A stretch of 45,974 nucleotides of DNA from Acidobacteriota bacterium (GTDB taxonomy: Bacteria > Acidobacteriota > Vicinamibacteria > Fen-336): NCBI GenBank assembly GCA_022340585.1, contig JAJDNS010000029.1, positions 1 through 45,974 of the forward strand. The letters are read 5' to 3'. The notes below the pieces were generated by a model. That model did no database searches and was not told where the DNA came from. It was given only the letters and a program-made list of their open reading frames with translations. The translations under genes and the position numbers were made by a program. Positions 19,201-26,973 of this stretch are shown here, one piece after another. The first letter of the stretch is position 1. Each line of letters begins with the position of its first letter.

Positions 19201-21840
19201 TGCGTCCACGGCCACGATGGCGACCTCGTGGGGGGTGTCGGTCAGCAGCATGCCCCGCGCCCGGTCCCCCCGGGGCGTGCGGATGCCGATGTAGCGCGCG
19301 TAGGGCGAGAACGGGAGACTGAAGCGGTCGGTGCTGAACGCCCCCCCGGGCTCGAAGACACGGGTCGTGAAGTCGGCTCGGAGCATGCCCGGGGCCGCCC
19401 CCGCGGTGGTGACCTTCGCGTCCACGCGGGCCTGGCCGGTGGCGTCCAGGGTCCCGTGGAAGACGGTCTGCCGCTCCGTCGCGTACCGCCGGGTCGGGTC
19501 GTCGAAGACGTACTCGGCGTGACGATCGAACCGCGTGGGCCGGGCCGACAGCGACAGCTCCACGTCCGCCTCGAGGTGACGGGCGGTGGCGCCGTGGAGC
19601 CAGCTCGACGAGAGGGTCGCGGACAAACCCTCGTCGGCCCTCAGCACGTCGCGCCCGAAGTCGAGGGCGATCTTCAGACGGTTCGGCATCACCGTCTCGA
19701 TCTTGAGCCTCTTCTCGAAGACCGCTCCCCCCACCGTGACTCGCCCGGTGTAGCTTCCGGTCGGTGCGTCGGGTGGCGTCGCCACCTCGAAGGCGGTGAA
19801 GCCATCGGTGGAGCCCGGTCGGGTGATCGTCCTCACCACCTGCCCGCGCGGGTTCAGCAGCTCGAAGCGGAGCGGGTGCTCCGGGCGGAGACGCCCGGTC
19901 GGGTCGTGGAGGATGAAGGCCAGGTGGAGTGTGTCGCCAGGACGCCAGACCCCCCGCTCCCCGTAGAGGAAGCCCTTGAGGCCCCGGGGGGAGCGCGAGC
20001 CGGAGACGTCGAAGTGGGCCATCGAGAGAGCGCTCCCGTCGTCGAGACGCAGGTAGCCGGCCTGGCGTCCGTGGCGGGCCACCGCCAGAAACGGCGGGCG
20101 CTCCACCGCGAGGCGGACGAGCCCGTCTCCCCCGGTGCGGCCGGAGGCGACCGTCTCCTGCTGGTAGTCGCGCAGCGTCACCTCGGTCCCCGGCAGGGGG
20201 GTGGCCGTCCTCAGGTCGGTGGCCGCGAGGAGGACCGTCCCGTCCTCGCTCGCCTTCGCCACCAGGCCGACGTCGGACACCAGCACGTTGCGGGCCGCGC
20301 GGATGTCGTGATCGTAGAAGCGCTCGTAGTAGCCGGGCTGGCACGGGTCGTGGCGGCCCTCGTAGCGGGCCCGCCAGTCGTCGCCCTCGTACTGCCACCA
20401 GGCGTCCCAGTAGCTGTCCTCCTGCTCTCCCAGGGCCAGCTCGCCCACGGCGGTGAGCTCCTGGTCCTCACCGGTGTCCCCGTCGCACGGCCACACGACG
20501 TGGGGACGCCGGAAGGAGAGGGCGAGGCGATAGAGACCCCCGGGACCCTGCGCGACCAGCGGCGAGAGGTCGAGACCGACCGGGACCCAGCGGTCCTTCT
20601 GGTCCGGCGTCGTTGCCAGGGACAGGGTCTTCTTCCAGACCACCCGGCCCACGCGGTTCAGCTGCTGGTCCCCGTCGAGGTCGTTCACCTGGAGGAGCCA
20701 GGGCACGTTGCCTTCGGGGACCCGGATCGCCTCCACGACCACCGCCCTCAGGTTCACCGCCTCGATGGGAACGGTGAGGTTGGCGGAGGTCGGCACGATG
20801 ACACCCCGACCGGCGAAGCGCACCTGGGGCTTGAGCTGCTCGAACGCCACCCCGAGCTCCCGCGCCTCCTTCATGCGGTAGCCGAGCACGTTGCGGACCC
20901 CGGCCGCGACCCGGACCGTCAGCTCACCGGAGAAGCCACCCGTACCGTAGATCTCCACGAGATTCCCGCGGGTGACGAAGCGGAGGTCGTCACGGTCCCC
21001 GATGGCGATCAGCCCCGCCAGGTTCTGGTCCGAGTGCAGGGGATCGGTGAAGTGCAGCTCGACGTACTGCTCGCGTCCCTGCACCGGCCGGGCCTGGTTG
21101 ACGGTGAAGGTGTCGAGCCCGGGCACCTCGACCTCCCGGCTCGCCTTCTCGTCCACGCCGATCGGGGCGCCGTCCCAACGGAGCTCCGCCGTGGAGATCT
21201 CGGTGTCTCTCACGATCCCCATCACCGTGAAGGCGTGGCGTCGCCGGTCGGGGTGGTGGTCCCACGCGATCTCCAGGTCGCGGCCCTGGTGGAAGGCGGT
21301 CAGCACCTCTTCGACCTTCGCGTCGGCCTCGACGTCGGCGGTGACGAGACGGCCCGTCAGCCGCTGCTGTGCGATGTCCGAGAGGTCCGCGGCCACCAGT
21401 CCGTCGACGGTGACGGAGAAGGACTGGCGCATCGCCGCGAAGGTGAAGTCGAACCCGGGGAGGGGGGCGTCGTCTCCCAGGAGCACGCCGAGGTCGAGGT
21501 GAGCGGCGTAGGTCCGGCCTTCCTCCAGGCGTTCCTCGGGCCGAAACTCGATCCGGTTGGGAGATGTCCACACCGTGACGCCCTCGACCCGCGGCTCGAA
21601 CCGGAAGGGAGAGCTCTCGAGGGGCGTGTTCAGCGCCCGACCCTGGCCGAGGGGCTCGTTGAAGACCACCCGGATCGGGCTCTCCCGGGAGATCGTCCCC
21701 CCGGTGAAGGCCGAGACGACCGCCGCTTCCTCCGGGGTCAGCGGGCCCCGCGCGGGGGCCTTCGGGCGCAAGAAGACGATGGCGGCGACCACCACCACCA
21801 CCCCGAGCACCAGGAGGACGGACCGCCACGCGTCACGCAT
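16276..21840 (-). CDS. yfhM-like: Bacterial alpha-2-macroglobulin with thioester motif
   Basis: A 1854-residue periplasmic protease trap anchored by one N-terminal TM segment (about residues 5-24, VLLVLGVVVVVAAIVFL). There is no lipobox Cys, so it is a signal-anchor rather than a lipoprotein. A thioester motif CVEQ lies at 1402-1405 within PHGCVEQTVSSAFPQ, the site that covalently captures attacking proteases. MG domains (including FLYGERGVWRPGDTLHL, typical of this family) precede it and a helical TED-like domain follows. ATG 21840 has AAGGAGG six bases upstream. The PBP1C gene follows 17 bases downstream, so the two are probably co-transcribed; together they are thought to guard and repair the wall after outer-membrane damage. 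Confidence 0.93.
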   Translation of the reverse strand: MRDAWRSVLLVLGVVVVVAAIVFLRPKAPARGPLTPEEAAVVSAFTGGTISRESPIRVVFNEPLGQGRALNTPLESSPFRFEPRVEGVTVWTSPNRIEFRPEERLEEGRTYAAHLDLGVLLGDDAPLPGFDFTFAAMRQSFSVTVDGLVAADLSDIAQQRLTGRLVTADVEADAKVEEVLTAFHQGRDLEIAWDHHPDRRRHAFTVMGIVRDTEISTAELRWDGAPIGVDEKASREVEVPGLDTFTVNQARPVQGREQYVELHFTDPLHSDQNLAGLIAIGDRDDLRFVTRGNLVEIYGTGGFSGELTVRVAAGVRNVLGYRMKEARELGVAFEQLKPQVRFAGRGVIVPTSANLTVPIEAVNLRAVVVEAIRVPEGNVPWLLQVNDLDGDQQLNRVGRVVWKKTLSLATTPDQKDRWVPVGLDLSPLVAQGPGGLYRLALSFRRPHVVWPCDGDTGEDQELTAVGELALGEQEDSYWDAWWQYEGDDWRARYEGRHDPCQPGYYERFYDHDIRAARNVLVSDVGLVAKASEDGTVLLAATDLRTATPLPGTEVTLRDYQQETVASGRTGGDGLVRLAVERPPFLAVARHGRQAGYLRLDDGSALSMAHFDVSGSRSPRGLKGFLYGERGVWRPGDTLHLAFILHDPTGRLRPEHPLRFELLNPRGQVVRTITRPGSTDGFTAFEVATPPDAPTGSYTGRVTVGGAVFEKRLKIETVMPNRLKIALDFGRDVLRADEGLSATLSSSWLHGATARHLEADVELSLSARPTRFDRHAEYVFDDPTRRYATERQTVFHGTLDATGQARVDAKVTTAGAAPGMLRADFTTRVFEPGGAFSTDRFSLPFSPYARYIGIRTPRGDRARGMLLTDTPHEVAIVAVDAEGRPVGGGEVELKLYKVDWRWWWEQGEQGLAAWAQSTVHTPLASGVVALEDGAGTWTFEIKQPDWGRYLITAADRQGGHRTGQVVYVDWPGWAGRGRQESPGANILSFSAEKEEHAVGETVTLVLPTPRKGRALVSLETGSSVLRTEWVEATGTETRYRFRATPEMAPTVYAHVTLLQPHGQTANDLPLRLYGVTPIEVLDPGTRLQPVVECAEVLAPESSATVTVREATGRPMTYTLAVVDEGLLGLTRFETPNPWDHFYAREALGVKTWDLYDQVVGAWGGVLERMLAIGGDEEGVRAEAQRANRFPPMVRFLGPFRLPAGSTGTHEVDVPQYVGSVRVMVVAGRDGAFGAADREAFVRRPLMVLATLPRVLGPEEEVALPVSVFAMEPEVRDVAVAVATAGPLETVAPSRKALSFEAPGDQVVTFLLRTTPGLGVGQAKVEATSKAERATQTIELDVRMSTQRATDVLGTRLEPGATWEPAVELPGLPGTNEVTLEVSRTPPLDLGRRLGYLLRYPHGCVEQTVSSAFPQLFLGRLLELSPRQQDSVETNVKAALQRLQTFQTSGGGFGYWPGDDDPSDWVTSYAGHFVLEAKAAGYLPPPGMLDQWTRFQGRRARAWVPGSGRAELVQAYRLFTLALAGSPELGAMNQLRERASLPVTARWRLAATYELAGQPEAADALARPGPVTVAPYRELGGTFGSDVRDRAMILEALLILGRADSIGALVQDLSRSLSSDHWLSTQETAYALLALARSAGQGPAGRARDETAFSYAWGGGGAVSVSSPTPLVQRTLEAGGEGATLVVENRGETPLYPRLVLTGLPAVGREKAAANGLRLAVAYLTTDGDPLDPERLDQGTDFKAIVTVTSTGERGDYEQIALSHVVPSGWEIHNERLGAGGRRGATRFDYQDIRDDRVYTYFALKAGETKTVEVRLNASYLGRFYLPPVSVEAMYDATIGARVVGRWVEVVEAGSR

Positions 21841-21881
21841 TCGAGCCTCCTTCCGGCCGGGTCGGCCCCCGGTCGGCCTCA

Positions 21882-21887
21882 AGTCTA
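21882..21887 (-). promoter_or_regulatory. Putative -10 box TAGACT of the alpha-2-macroglobulin/pbpC operon
   Basis: TAGACT on the minus strand lies about 41 bases before ATG 21840, leaving a leader of roughly 35 bases that contains the AAGGAGG site. It is the same hexamer as before the antiporter gene, here with a normal leader. No strong -35 element is seen. Confidence 0.4.
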
Positions 21888-21982
21888 GGCGATCTGCGGC
21901 GGCCCCTCAGAGGGGAAGACGCACCCGAACCCCCCCACCGCAAGGCGACAGGGCTCGTGTCGTGACCCTCGCCGGTTGCCAC

Positions 21983-21988
21983 TAGAAT
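21983..21988 (+). promoter_or_regulatory. Putative -10 box TAGAAT, leaderless start of the GT2 gene
   Basis: TAGAAT ends eight bases before GTG 21997. There is no Shine-Dalgarno sequence, and the expected transcription start falls at or next to the start codon. A GTGACC at 21962-21967 might act as a poor -35 element. Confidence 0.45.
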
Positions 21989-21996
21989 GCGCCCTC

Positions 21997-23454
21997 GTGT
22001 CGACACCCCGCCTCTCCGTCGTCCTCCCGCTGGGCGACCATCGGGGGCTCGCCGTCGCCAGCGTTCGCGCCTGGGTCGGCCAGAACCTCCCCGCTGCGTC
22101 CTACGAGGTGGTGGCCGTCGACGACCGGCGCGAGCGACGGCACACACCGCGGGTTCGCGAGACGCTTCGCGCGAACGACCTGTTCGTCGTCAACGCACGG
22201 GCGAGCGAGATCGAGCTGTACCAGGCCGGCGCCGACGCCGCGCGGGGCGAGATCCTTCTCTTCACGGAGTCGCACGCCGTGCCCGCCCCCGAGACGGGGG
22301 CGGCGCTGCTGAGGTATCTCGATCGGACGGGCGCGCCGGCTGCCACTCTCCGGTCTGCCCACATCCCCCGCGGGGCCCTTGCGCGGCTGGAGGCGCTGGT
22401 CGGCCAGGTGGCGAGGGCCGAGCGCCCGGAGGCCCGCTGGTGGGCCGGCGTCTCCCTGCGGGGCTTCGCCGTGCGCCACAGCCTCTTCCGGGAGCTCGGT
22501 GGGTTTCGCACCGAGCTCGAGCGCTATGCCGAGACGGCACTCGCCATCGAGATGGACCGGCGGGGCCTGCGGGCGGAGGAGGTCGCGGACGCGCTGGTAC
22601 ACCATGGCGACTGCGCTGGGCCGGGGGAGCTGGAGCCGGCGCTTCTCGGCCTCGGTCGAGGGCGCCGCGCGTACCTCGAGGCCGGCCCGGTCGCCCTCGT
22701 CGAGCCCTACGTCGGCGGTTCCGATCCACGCACCCGCGCGCTCATCGACTCCGGTCTGGCGCGCGAGCTCTGCACCGCTCTCGCGCAGTCCATCGTCACC
22801 GCGCACGGGGGCAGGGCCTGGGGAGCCGACCTGGCCGCCCTGCTCCGGTGGGCGCCGGTTGCCCTCGCCGGGGCCGCGGGGGCTTCCCTCCCCCTCCGCC
22901 TGCGCGCCCGGCTGGTGTTCTGGTGGTGCGCGGTGCCCTGGGGAGACGCCGATCGACACCTCGCCCGATTCCGCCGGGCCTGGTCCCGCGTGGAAACCTG
23001 CGGCGAGATCGAGCACCTTGCGCGCCGGGCTCTTCCTCCCCCGGCGTCGCCGCGTGATCCCCTCCGCTTCGTCCCCACGGAGGCGGACGACACGGACCTC
23101 GTCGCCTTCCACTATCCCGAGAAGGACGAGGGGGGGAGCTTCCGCTGGACAGAGCCCGCCGCGCTGTGGCGGCTGGCGCTGTCGCCGGGCCACTACCGCG
23201 CTCGACTGCGGTTCTCCCCGCCGCCGTCGGACCCCAGGCTCCGTCTGTACCTGAATGGCCGCGTCGTGCGCCCCACGATCGAGCCCGGCTCACCCGGGGC
23301 CCTCACCTTCAGCCTTCCCGCCGCGGTTCTCCGCGCGACCGGCGAGCAACGCCTGGTCCTCCTCTCGGCTCCGTTCCGGCCGGGGGATGGCGGCAGCACG
23401 GACGGCCGCACGCTGGGCATCGCCGTTCGCTCCCTCGACCTCGTCAGGGTCTAG
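21997..23454 (+). CDS. Family 2 glycosyltransferase with C-terminal beta domain
   Basis: A 485-residue cytosolic protein. Residues 1 to about 210 are a GT2 fold: STPRLSVVLPLGDHRG at the start, YEVVAVDDRRERR (VDD loop), GEILLFTESHAVPAP in the position of the DxD metal motif (reading TES rather than DxD), and GGFRTELERYAETAL as the acceptor region. The middle is helical with one hydrophobic stretch. The last 100 or so residues (about 365-485) look like a beta-sandwich appended domain with YLNGRVVRPTI. Start GTG 21997 follows a TAGAAT box. No polysaccharide gene cluster is next to it, so donor and acceptor are unknown. Confidence 0.75.
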   Translation: MSTPRLSVVLPLGDHRGLAVASVRAWVGQNLPAASYEVVAVDDRRERRHTPRVRETLRANDLFVVNARASEIELYQAGADAARGEILLFTESHAVPAPETGAALLRYLDRTGAPAATLRSAHIPRGALARLEALVGQVARAERPEARWWAGVSLRGFAVRHSLFRELGGFRTELERYAETALAIEMDRRGLRAEEVADALVHHGDCAGPGELEPALLGLGRGRRAYLEAGPVALVEPYVGGSDPRTRALIDSGLARELCTALAQSIVTAHGGRAWGADLAALLRWAPVALAGAAGASLPLRLRARLVFWWCAVPWGDADRHLARFRRAWSRVETCGEIEHLARRALPPPASPRDPLRFVPTEADDTDLVAFHYPEKDEGGSFRWTEPAALWRLALSPGHYRARLRFSPPPSDPRLRLYLNGRVVRPTIEPGSPGALTFSLPAAVLRATGEQRLVLLSAPFRPGDGGSTDGRTLGIAVRSLDLVRV

Positions 23455-23478
23455 ACGGCCCCCCCGGCGGGGCCAGAC

Positions 23479-24270
23479 TCAGCGCAGCGTGTCGAGGAAG
23501 CCCGCGAGGACGTCTCGGTACACGGGCGGGTTCTCGAGGTTGCTCAGGTGGCCGGCACGGGGGATCAGCTCGAGCCGGCTGTCGGCGATGGTGGCGGCCA
23601 TCGCCTCCGCCTCGGCCGGGGGGGTGAGCACGTCCTCCTCTCCGACCACGACCAGGGTGGGCACCTGGATGTGAGCGAGCGTCTCGCGGGAGTCGACTCG
23701 GGTGCCGAGGCCATGGAGGGCCTGGGCGATTCCCAGCGGTGACGTGGCCAGGATCCGCTCGTGGAGGTGAGCGACGAGGTCGAAGTTCTCGCCCTGGGTG
23801 GTCTCGCCGACGAGCTTGGGCACGAACGCGTCGGCGGCGGCCTGCGCCCCCTCCTCGAGGACTCGGGAGGCCAGAGTGGCGCGGTTCGCGCGGGCCTCCG
23901 CGGTGTCGGCTCCGGCCCGCGTGTCCTGGAGGACGAGCCCGGCCAGGCGGTCCGGGTGGCGGCGCACGAAGGCGAAGGCGGCGTAGCCGCCCATCGAGCA
24001 CCCCCCCAGCACCGCGGTCTCGATCTCCAGGTGGTCCATGAGCGCCGCCGCGTCGTCGGCGATCTGGTCCATGGTGAGCGGCCCGCCGCCGGGCGGGGTG
24101 CCCCCGAAGCCGCGGGCATCGAAGCGCACGACGCGGTGGCGGTCGGAGAGGGCCTCGGCCTCCCCGTCCCACATGAACTGTCCCAGGGGGAAGGCGTGGA
24201 GGAGGACCACGGCCGGGCCCGTCCCCCGGACCTCGTACTCGATCTCGGTCCCGCCCAGGGCGACCCTCAT
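23479..24270 (-). CDS. Small alpha/beta hydrolase (3-oxoadipate enol-lactonase-like)
   Basis: A 263-residue cytosolic alpha/beta hydrolase. The oxyanion region is LLHAFPLGQFMWDG, the nucleophile elbow is GCSMGG, the acid lies in VVVGEEDVLTPP and the His in IPRAGHLSNLENP, all intact. The closest named families are 3-oxoadipate enol-lactonases and related esterases, but no aromatic-degradation genes are nearby, so the substrate is open. Its ATG overlaps the stop of the upstream S9 peptidase gene (ATGA), so the two are translationally coupled. It converges with the GT2 gene, 24 bases between the stops. Confidence 0.85.
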   Translation of the reverse strand: MRVALGGTEIEYEVRGTGPAVVLLHAFPLGQFMWDGEAEALSDRHRVVRFDARGFGGTPPGGGPLTMDQIADDAAALMDHLEIETAVLGGCSMGGYAAFAFVRRHPDRLAGLVLQDTRAGADTAEARANRATLASRVLEEGAQAAADAFVPKLVGETTQGENFDLVAHLHERILATSPLGIAQALHGLGTRVDSRETLAHIQVPTLVVVGEEDVLTPPAEAEAMAATIADSRLELIPRAGHLSNLENPPVYRDVLAGFLDTLR

Positions 24271-26309
24271 GGCCGTGGCTCCTTCCTCGACCACCGGTCG
24301 AGCCAGCCGAGGACCTCCTCGTGCCAGCGGACCGAGTTGGCCGGCTTCAGGACCCAGTGGTTCTCGTCCGGGAAGACCAGCAGCCGCGACGGCACGCCCT
24401 GTCTCTGGAGCGCCGTGAACATGGCGAGGCCCTGCTCGACCGGGACCCGGTAGTCCCGCTCGCCGTGGACGACGAGGGTCGGCGTCTTGAAGCTCGTGAC
24501 GAAGGCCCGAGGGTTCCAGCGGGCGTACGTCTCGGCGTTCGTCCAGTAGGTCCCCTCCAGGTCCCACTCCGGGAACCACAGCTCCTCCGTGGACCCGTAC
24601 ATGGACACGACGTCGAAGACCCCGTCGTGGGTCACGAGGGCGCGGAATCGGTCCGTGTGCCCGGCAATCCAGTCGACCATGTAGCCGCCGAACGACGCGC
24701 CCGCGGCCACGGTGCGAGTCGCGTCGACGTAGGGGAGGGACTCCGCGTAGTCGGTCCCCTTCATGATGTCCTCGTAGACCTTCCCTCCCCAGTCCCCGCG
24801 GATCGCGTCGGTGAAGGCCTGTCCCCACCCGATCGAGCCGGTGGGGTTGGGCATGAAGACCACGTAGCCGGCGGCGGCGTAGGCCTGCGGGTTCCACCGG
24901 TAGCTCCACCCGTTCGACCACGCGCCCTGGGGTCCGCCGTGGATGAGCACCACCAGGGGGTACTTCTTCGCGGGATCGAAGCCCGGGGGTTTCACCACCC
25001 AGGCCTGGACCTCCTGGCCTCCCGCCCCCGCGTAGGTCACGCTCTCGCCGGGTCGGAGGCGGAAGGGGGCGAGGGTGGCGTCGTTCACCCGGGTCACCCG
25101 GGCGACGGCGCGCCCGTCGGCGCCGAGGCGCACGATCTCGGTGGGCTGGGTGAACGTCGTGTGGGTGGCCACGATCGTCTTCCCGCCCGGGAGCACCGAG
25201 AGGTCGCCGAAGCTGCCGCCCTCGAGCACCCGGGTGACCGCCCCGCCACTCACCGGCACGGTGAACACGCGTCCCTGCCCCTGGTCCTCGGCGGTGAGGT
25301 ACAGGGTTCGCGAGTCCGGAGCGAACGTGAACGAGTCCACCTGGCGGTCGAAGCCGGCGGTCAGGTTCCGCACGTCCCCGGACGCTCGGTCCATGACCAG
25401 GAGCTGCCAACGGTCGGATTCGTAGCCGTCCCGCTCCTGCATGCGCCAGGCGAGCAGGCGTCCGTCCGGGCTGTACTGGCAGCCCCCCTCGTCGCCGGGG
25501 CCGTGGGCCACTCGCCGGGGCTGCCCACCGGCCGAGGGCACCACCCACACGTCGCCGTTGGTGGACCAGGCCGCGGTCTTCTCCTCCTTGCGCGAGAAGC
25601 AGACCTCCTGCCCGTCGGGGGAGACCGCGAAGCCGTCGGGTCCTCCGAGGCTGAACGGGGGCACCTCATCGGGCCCCGGGGTGAGGTCGGTGGCCTGCCC
25701 GTCGGCGAGGGTCACCGCGAAGAGGTGCTCCCGCCGCCCGTCTTCCCACGTGTCCCAGTGACGGTAGAGGAGGCTGTCGTAGGCGCGGGCCGACGACGGT
25801 CTTTCCAGCGCCTCGAGCCGCTCCCCGTTGCACGCGTCGTCCGCCCCGCAGGCGGGAAAGACCTCGGCGCGTACGAGGAGCCGGCCGTCGTCGATCCAGG
25901 ACACGCTCGACACCCCGCCCGCAAAGGCGGTCGCGGCCTGCGGCTCGCCCCCGGCGAGGTCGAGAAGGTGGATCTGCGGCTTCCCGTCGCTCGGGGCGAC
26001 GAAGGCGATCCTCCGGCCGTCCGGGCTCCAGCGAGGACGGCTCTCCGAGACCGGGCTTCCGGTGAGCCGACGGGGCTCCCCACCGGCCACCGGGACCATC
26101 CACAGGTCGGACTGCTTCGCGTTCGCCGCGAGGTCGACTTCAGTCTGGACGAACACCACGCGCGTGCCGTCGGGAGAGACCTGGGGTTCCGACAAGCGCT
26201 TCAGGCGCATCATCTCGGTCGCGGTGAAGGGCCCGGCGACCGCGGCGGCGGGGAGGGCCGCGAGCGCGGCGGCGGCGGCGAGGCGGGTGGCGGGGCGCAC
26301 GCTGGGCAT
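24267..26309 (-). CDS. S9 family prolyl-oligopeptidase-like peptidase, exported
   Basis: A 680-residue serine peptidase. A signal peptide (about residues 1-25, ATRLAAAAALAALPAAAVAG) is followed by a WD40-like beta-propeller containing PD40-type repeats (VSPDGTRVVF, WSPDGRRIAFV, YSPDGRLLAW). The C-terminal alpha/beta hydrolase has GASFGGYMVDW (catalytic Ser), HGERDYRVP (Asp) and DENHWV (His). It resembles dipeptidyl-peptidase and acylaminoacyl-peptidase members of family S9C. ATG 26309 has a GAGGAG site upstream and a good promoter 34 bases before it. Probably periplasmic peptide degradation. Confidence 0.92.
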   Translation of the reverse strand: MPSVRPATRLAAAAALAALPAAAVAGPFTATEMMRLKRLSEPQVSPDGTRVVFVQTEVDLAANAKQSDLWMVPVAGGEPRRLTGSPVSESRPRWSPDGRRIAFVAPSDGKPQIHLLDLAGGEPQAATAFAGGVSSVSWIDDGRLLVRAEVFPACGADDACNGERLEALERPSSARAYDSLLYRHWDTWEDGRREHLFAVTLADGQATDLTPGPDEVPPFSLGGPDGFAVSPDGQEVCFSRKEEKTAAWSTNGDVWVVPSAGGQPRRVAHGPGDEGGCQYSPDGRLLAWRMQERDGYESDRWQLLVMDRASGDVRNLTAGFDRQVDSFTFAPDSRTLYLTAEDQGQGRVFTVPVSGGAVTRVLEGGSFGDLSVLPGGKTIVATHTTFTQPTEIVRLGADGRAVARVTRVNDATLAPFRLRPGESVTYAGAGGQEVQAWVVKPPGFDPAKKYPLVVLIHGGPQGAWSNGWSYRWNPQAYAAAGYVVFMPNPTGSIGWGQAFTDAIRGDWGGKVYEDIMKGTDYAESLPYVDATRTVAAGASFGGYMVDWIAGHTDRFRALVTHDGVFDVVSMYGSTEELWFPEWDLEGTYWTNAETYARWNPRAFVTSFKTPTLVVHGERDYRVPVEQGLAMFTALQRQGVPSRLLVFPDENHWVLKPANSVRWHEEVLGWLDRWSRKEPRP

Positions 26310-26342
26310 CGAGAGTCTCCTCGGTTCGTCGAGCGGGACTGG

Positions 26343-26372
26343 AGGATAGTCGGGGCGGCAACGGTCCGTCAA
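26343..26372 (-). promoter_or_regulatory. Sigma-70-like promoter of the S9 peptidase/hydrolase operon
   Basis: On the minus strand TTGACG (26372-26367) and TATCCT (26348-26343) are 18 bases apart. This is the clearest two-element promoter in the window, giving a leader of roughly 28 bases with a GAGGAG site before ATG 26309. Confidence 0.5.
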
Positions 26373-26389
26373 CGGAGGGCCGCGCGGAG

Positions 26390-26836
26390 CTAGCCTCGCG
26401 GGACCGACCGCTTCATGAAGGCGGCGGTGGCCGGGCAGCCGGTGGTGAACTCCCAGGACGCGCCGATGGCCGGGGACGCCTCCTCGCGGGGGCAGTCGGC
26501 GAACCCCCGGTGTGCGAAGTAGTCGCGCGCGTCGGTGGTCAGAAGGTAGACCGTGCTCAACCCCAGCGTCGCCGCGCGCTCGAGCGCGGCCTCGACGAGA
26601 GCGGCCCCGAGACCCTGGCCCCGGTAGTCCTCGTCCACGGCGACGCTGCGCAGGAGGCCGTCTTCCCCGTGGACCTCGAGCCCGGCCACGCCCACGACCC
26701 GGCCGTCGTCCTCGCGCACCACGAAGTAGTGTCCCCAGCGCTCGGCCACGTCCTTCTCGGACAGCGCGGCGCGGCGCAGGAGATCGAGACCGTTGGCGAC
26801 GTCGTGGGGGCGAGCCTGCTCGGGGTGGAGCTTCAT
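26390..26836 (-). CDS. GNAT N-acetyltransferase, ArsN2-like
   Basis: A 148-residue GNAT-fold acetyltransferase. The acetyl-CoA loop is RSVAVDEDYRGQGLGAAL (motif A), and the C-terminal region has YFAHRGFADCPRE and EFTTGCPATAAFMKR, a pattern close to ArsN2-type proteins, which are linked to arsenic resistance. No other arsenic genes are nearby, so the function is tentative. ATG 26836 is the likely start; the frame continues upstream only through the palindromic repeats, so that extension is not credible. It follows the bpt gene across a gap of about 115 bases that is filled mainly by the two repeats. Confidence 0.78.
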   Translation of the reverse strand: MKLHPEQARPHDVANGLDLLRRAALSEKDVAERWGHYFVVREDDGRVVGVAGLEVHGEDGLLRSVAVDEDYRGQGLGAALVEAALERAATLGLSTVYLLTTDARDYFAHRGFADCPREEASPAIGASWEFTTGCPATAAFMKRSVPRG

Positions 26837-26850
26837 TGCCACGATTCTAC

Positions 26851-26898
26851 CGCCATCCCCCGTCCCCATTGGACGTCGCTTGGATTCAATGGGGACGG
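26851..26898. repeat. REP-like palindromic repeat, copy 1
   Basis: The left arm at 26860-26870 (CCGTCCCCATT) and right arm at 26888-26898 (AATGGGGACGG) are perfectly complementary over 11 bases with a 17-base loop. The first 33 bases are identical to copy 2, which begins exactly 66 bases later. GGGGACGG-type palindromes are typical of intergenic REP elements mobilised by IS200-like (RAYT) transposases; no transposase is in this window. Confidence 0.75.
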
Positions 26899-26916
26899 CA
26901 GGGGGCTTTGTTCTGC

Positions 26917-26973
26917 CGCCATCCCCCGTCCCCATTGGACGTCGCTTGGCCTCAAATGGGGACGGAAGGGGGT
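26917..26973. repeat. REP-like palindromic repeat, copy 2, overlapping the bpt 3' end
   Basis: Arms at 26926-26936 and 26955-26965 repeat the palindrome of copy 1, with a loop one base longer. The right arm encodes the last residues of the upstream bpt gene, whose stop codon (26952-26954) lies in the loop. A degenerate start of a third unit (GCCATACCCCGTCTTCCCC) is visible at 26981. Confidence 0.75.

Noticed and set aside
18964..21888. A 974-codon open frame on the plus strand, antisense to the alpha-2-macroglobulin gene
   Set aside because: Its translation is dominated by Arg, Gly, Pro, Glu, His and Val without domains, typical of a frame shadowing a high-GC gene; the minus strand carries clear family motifs.
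26837..26935. An N-terminal extension of the GNAT protein through the repeats
   Set aside because: The extension (MGTGDGGR repeated) is only translation of the palindromic repeat; the conserved domain begins at ATG 26836.
26851..26973. A CRISPR array
   Set aside because: Only two copies, each an imperfect palindrome of its own with the second overlapping a coding sequence; no regular spacers and no cas genes.
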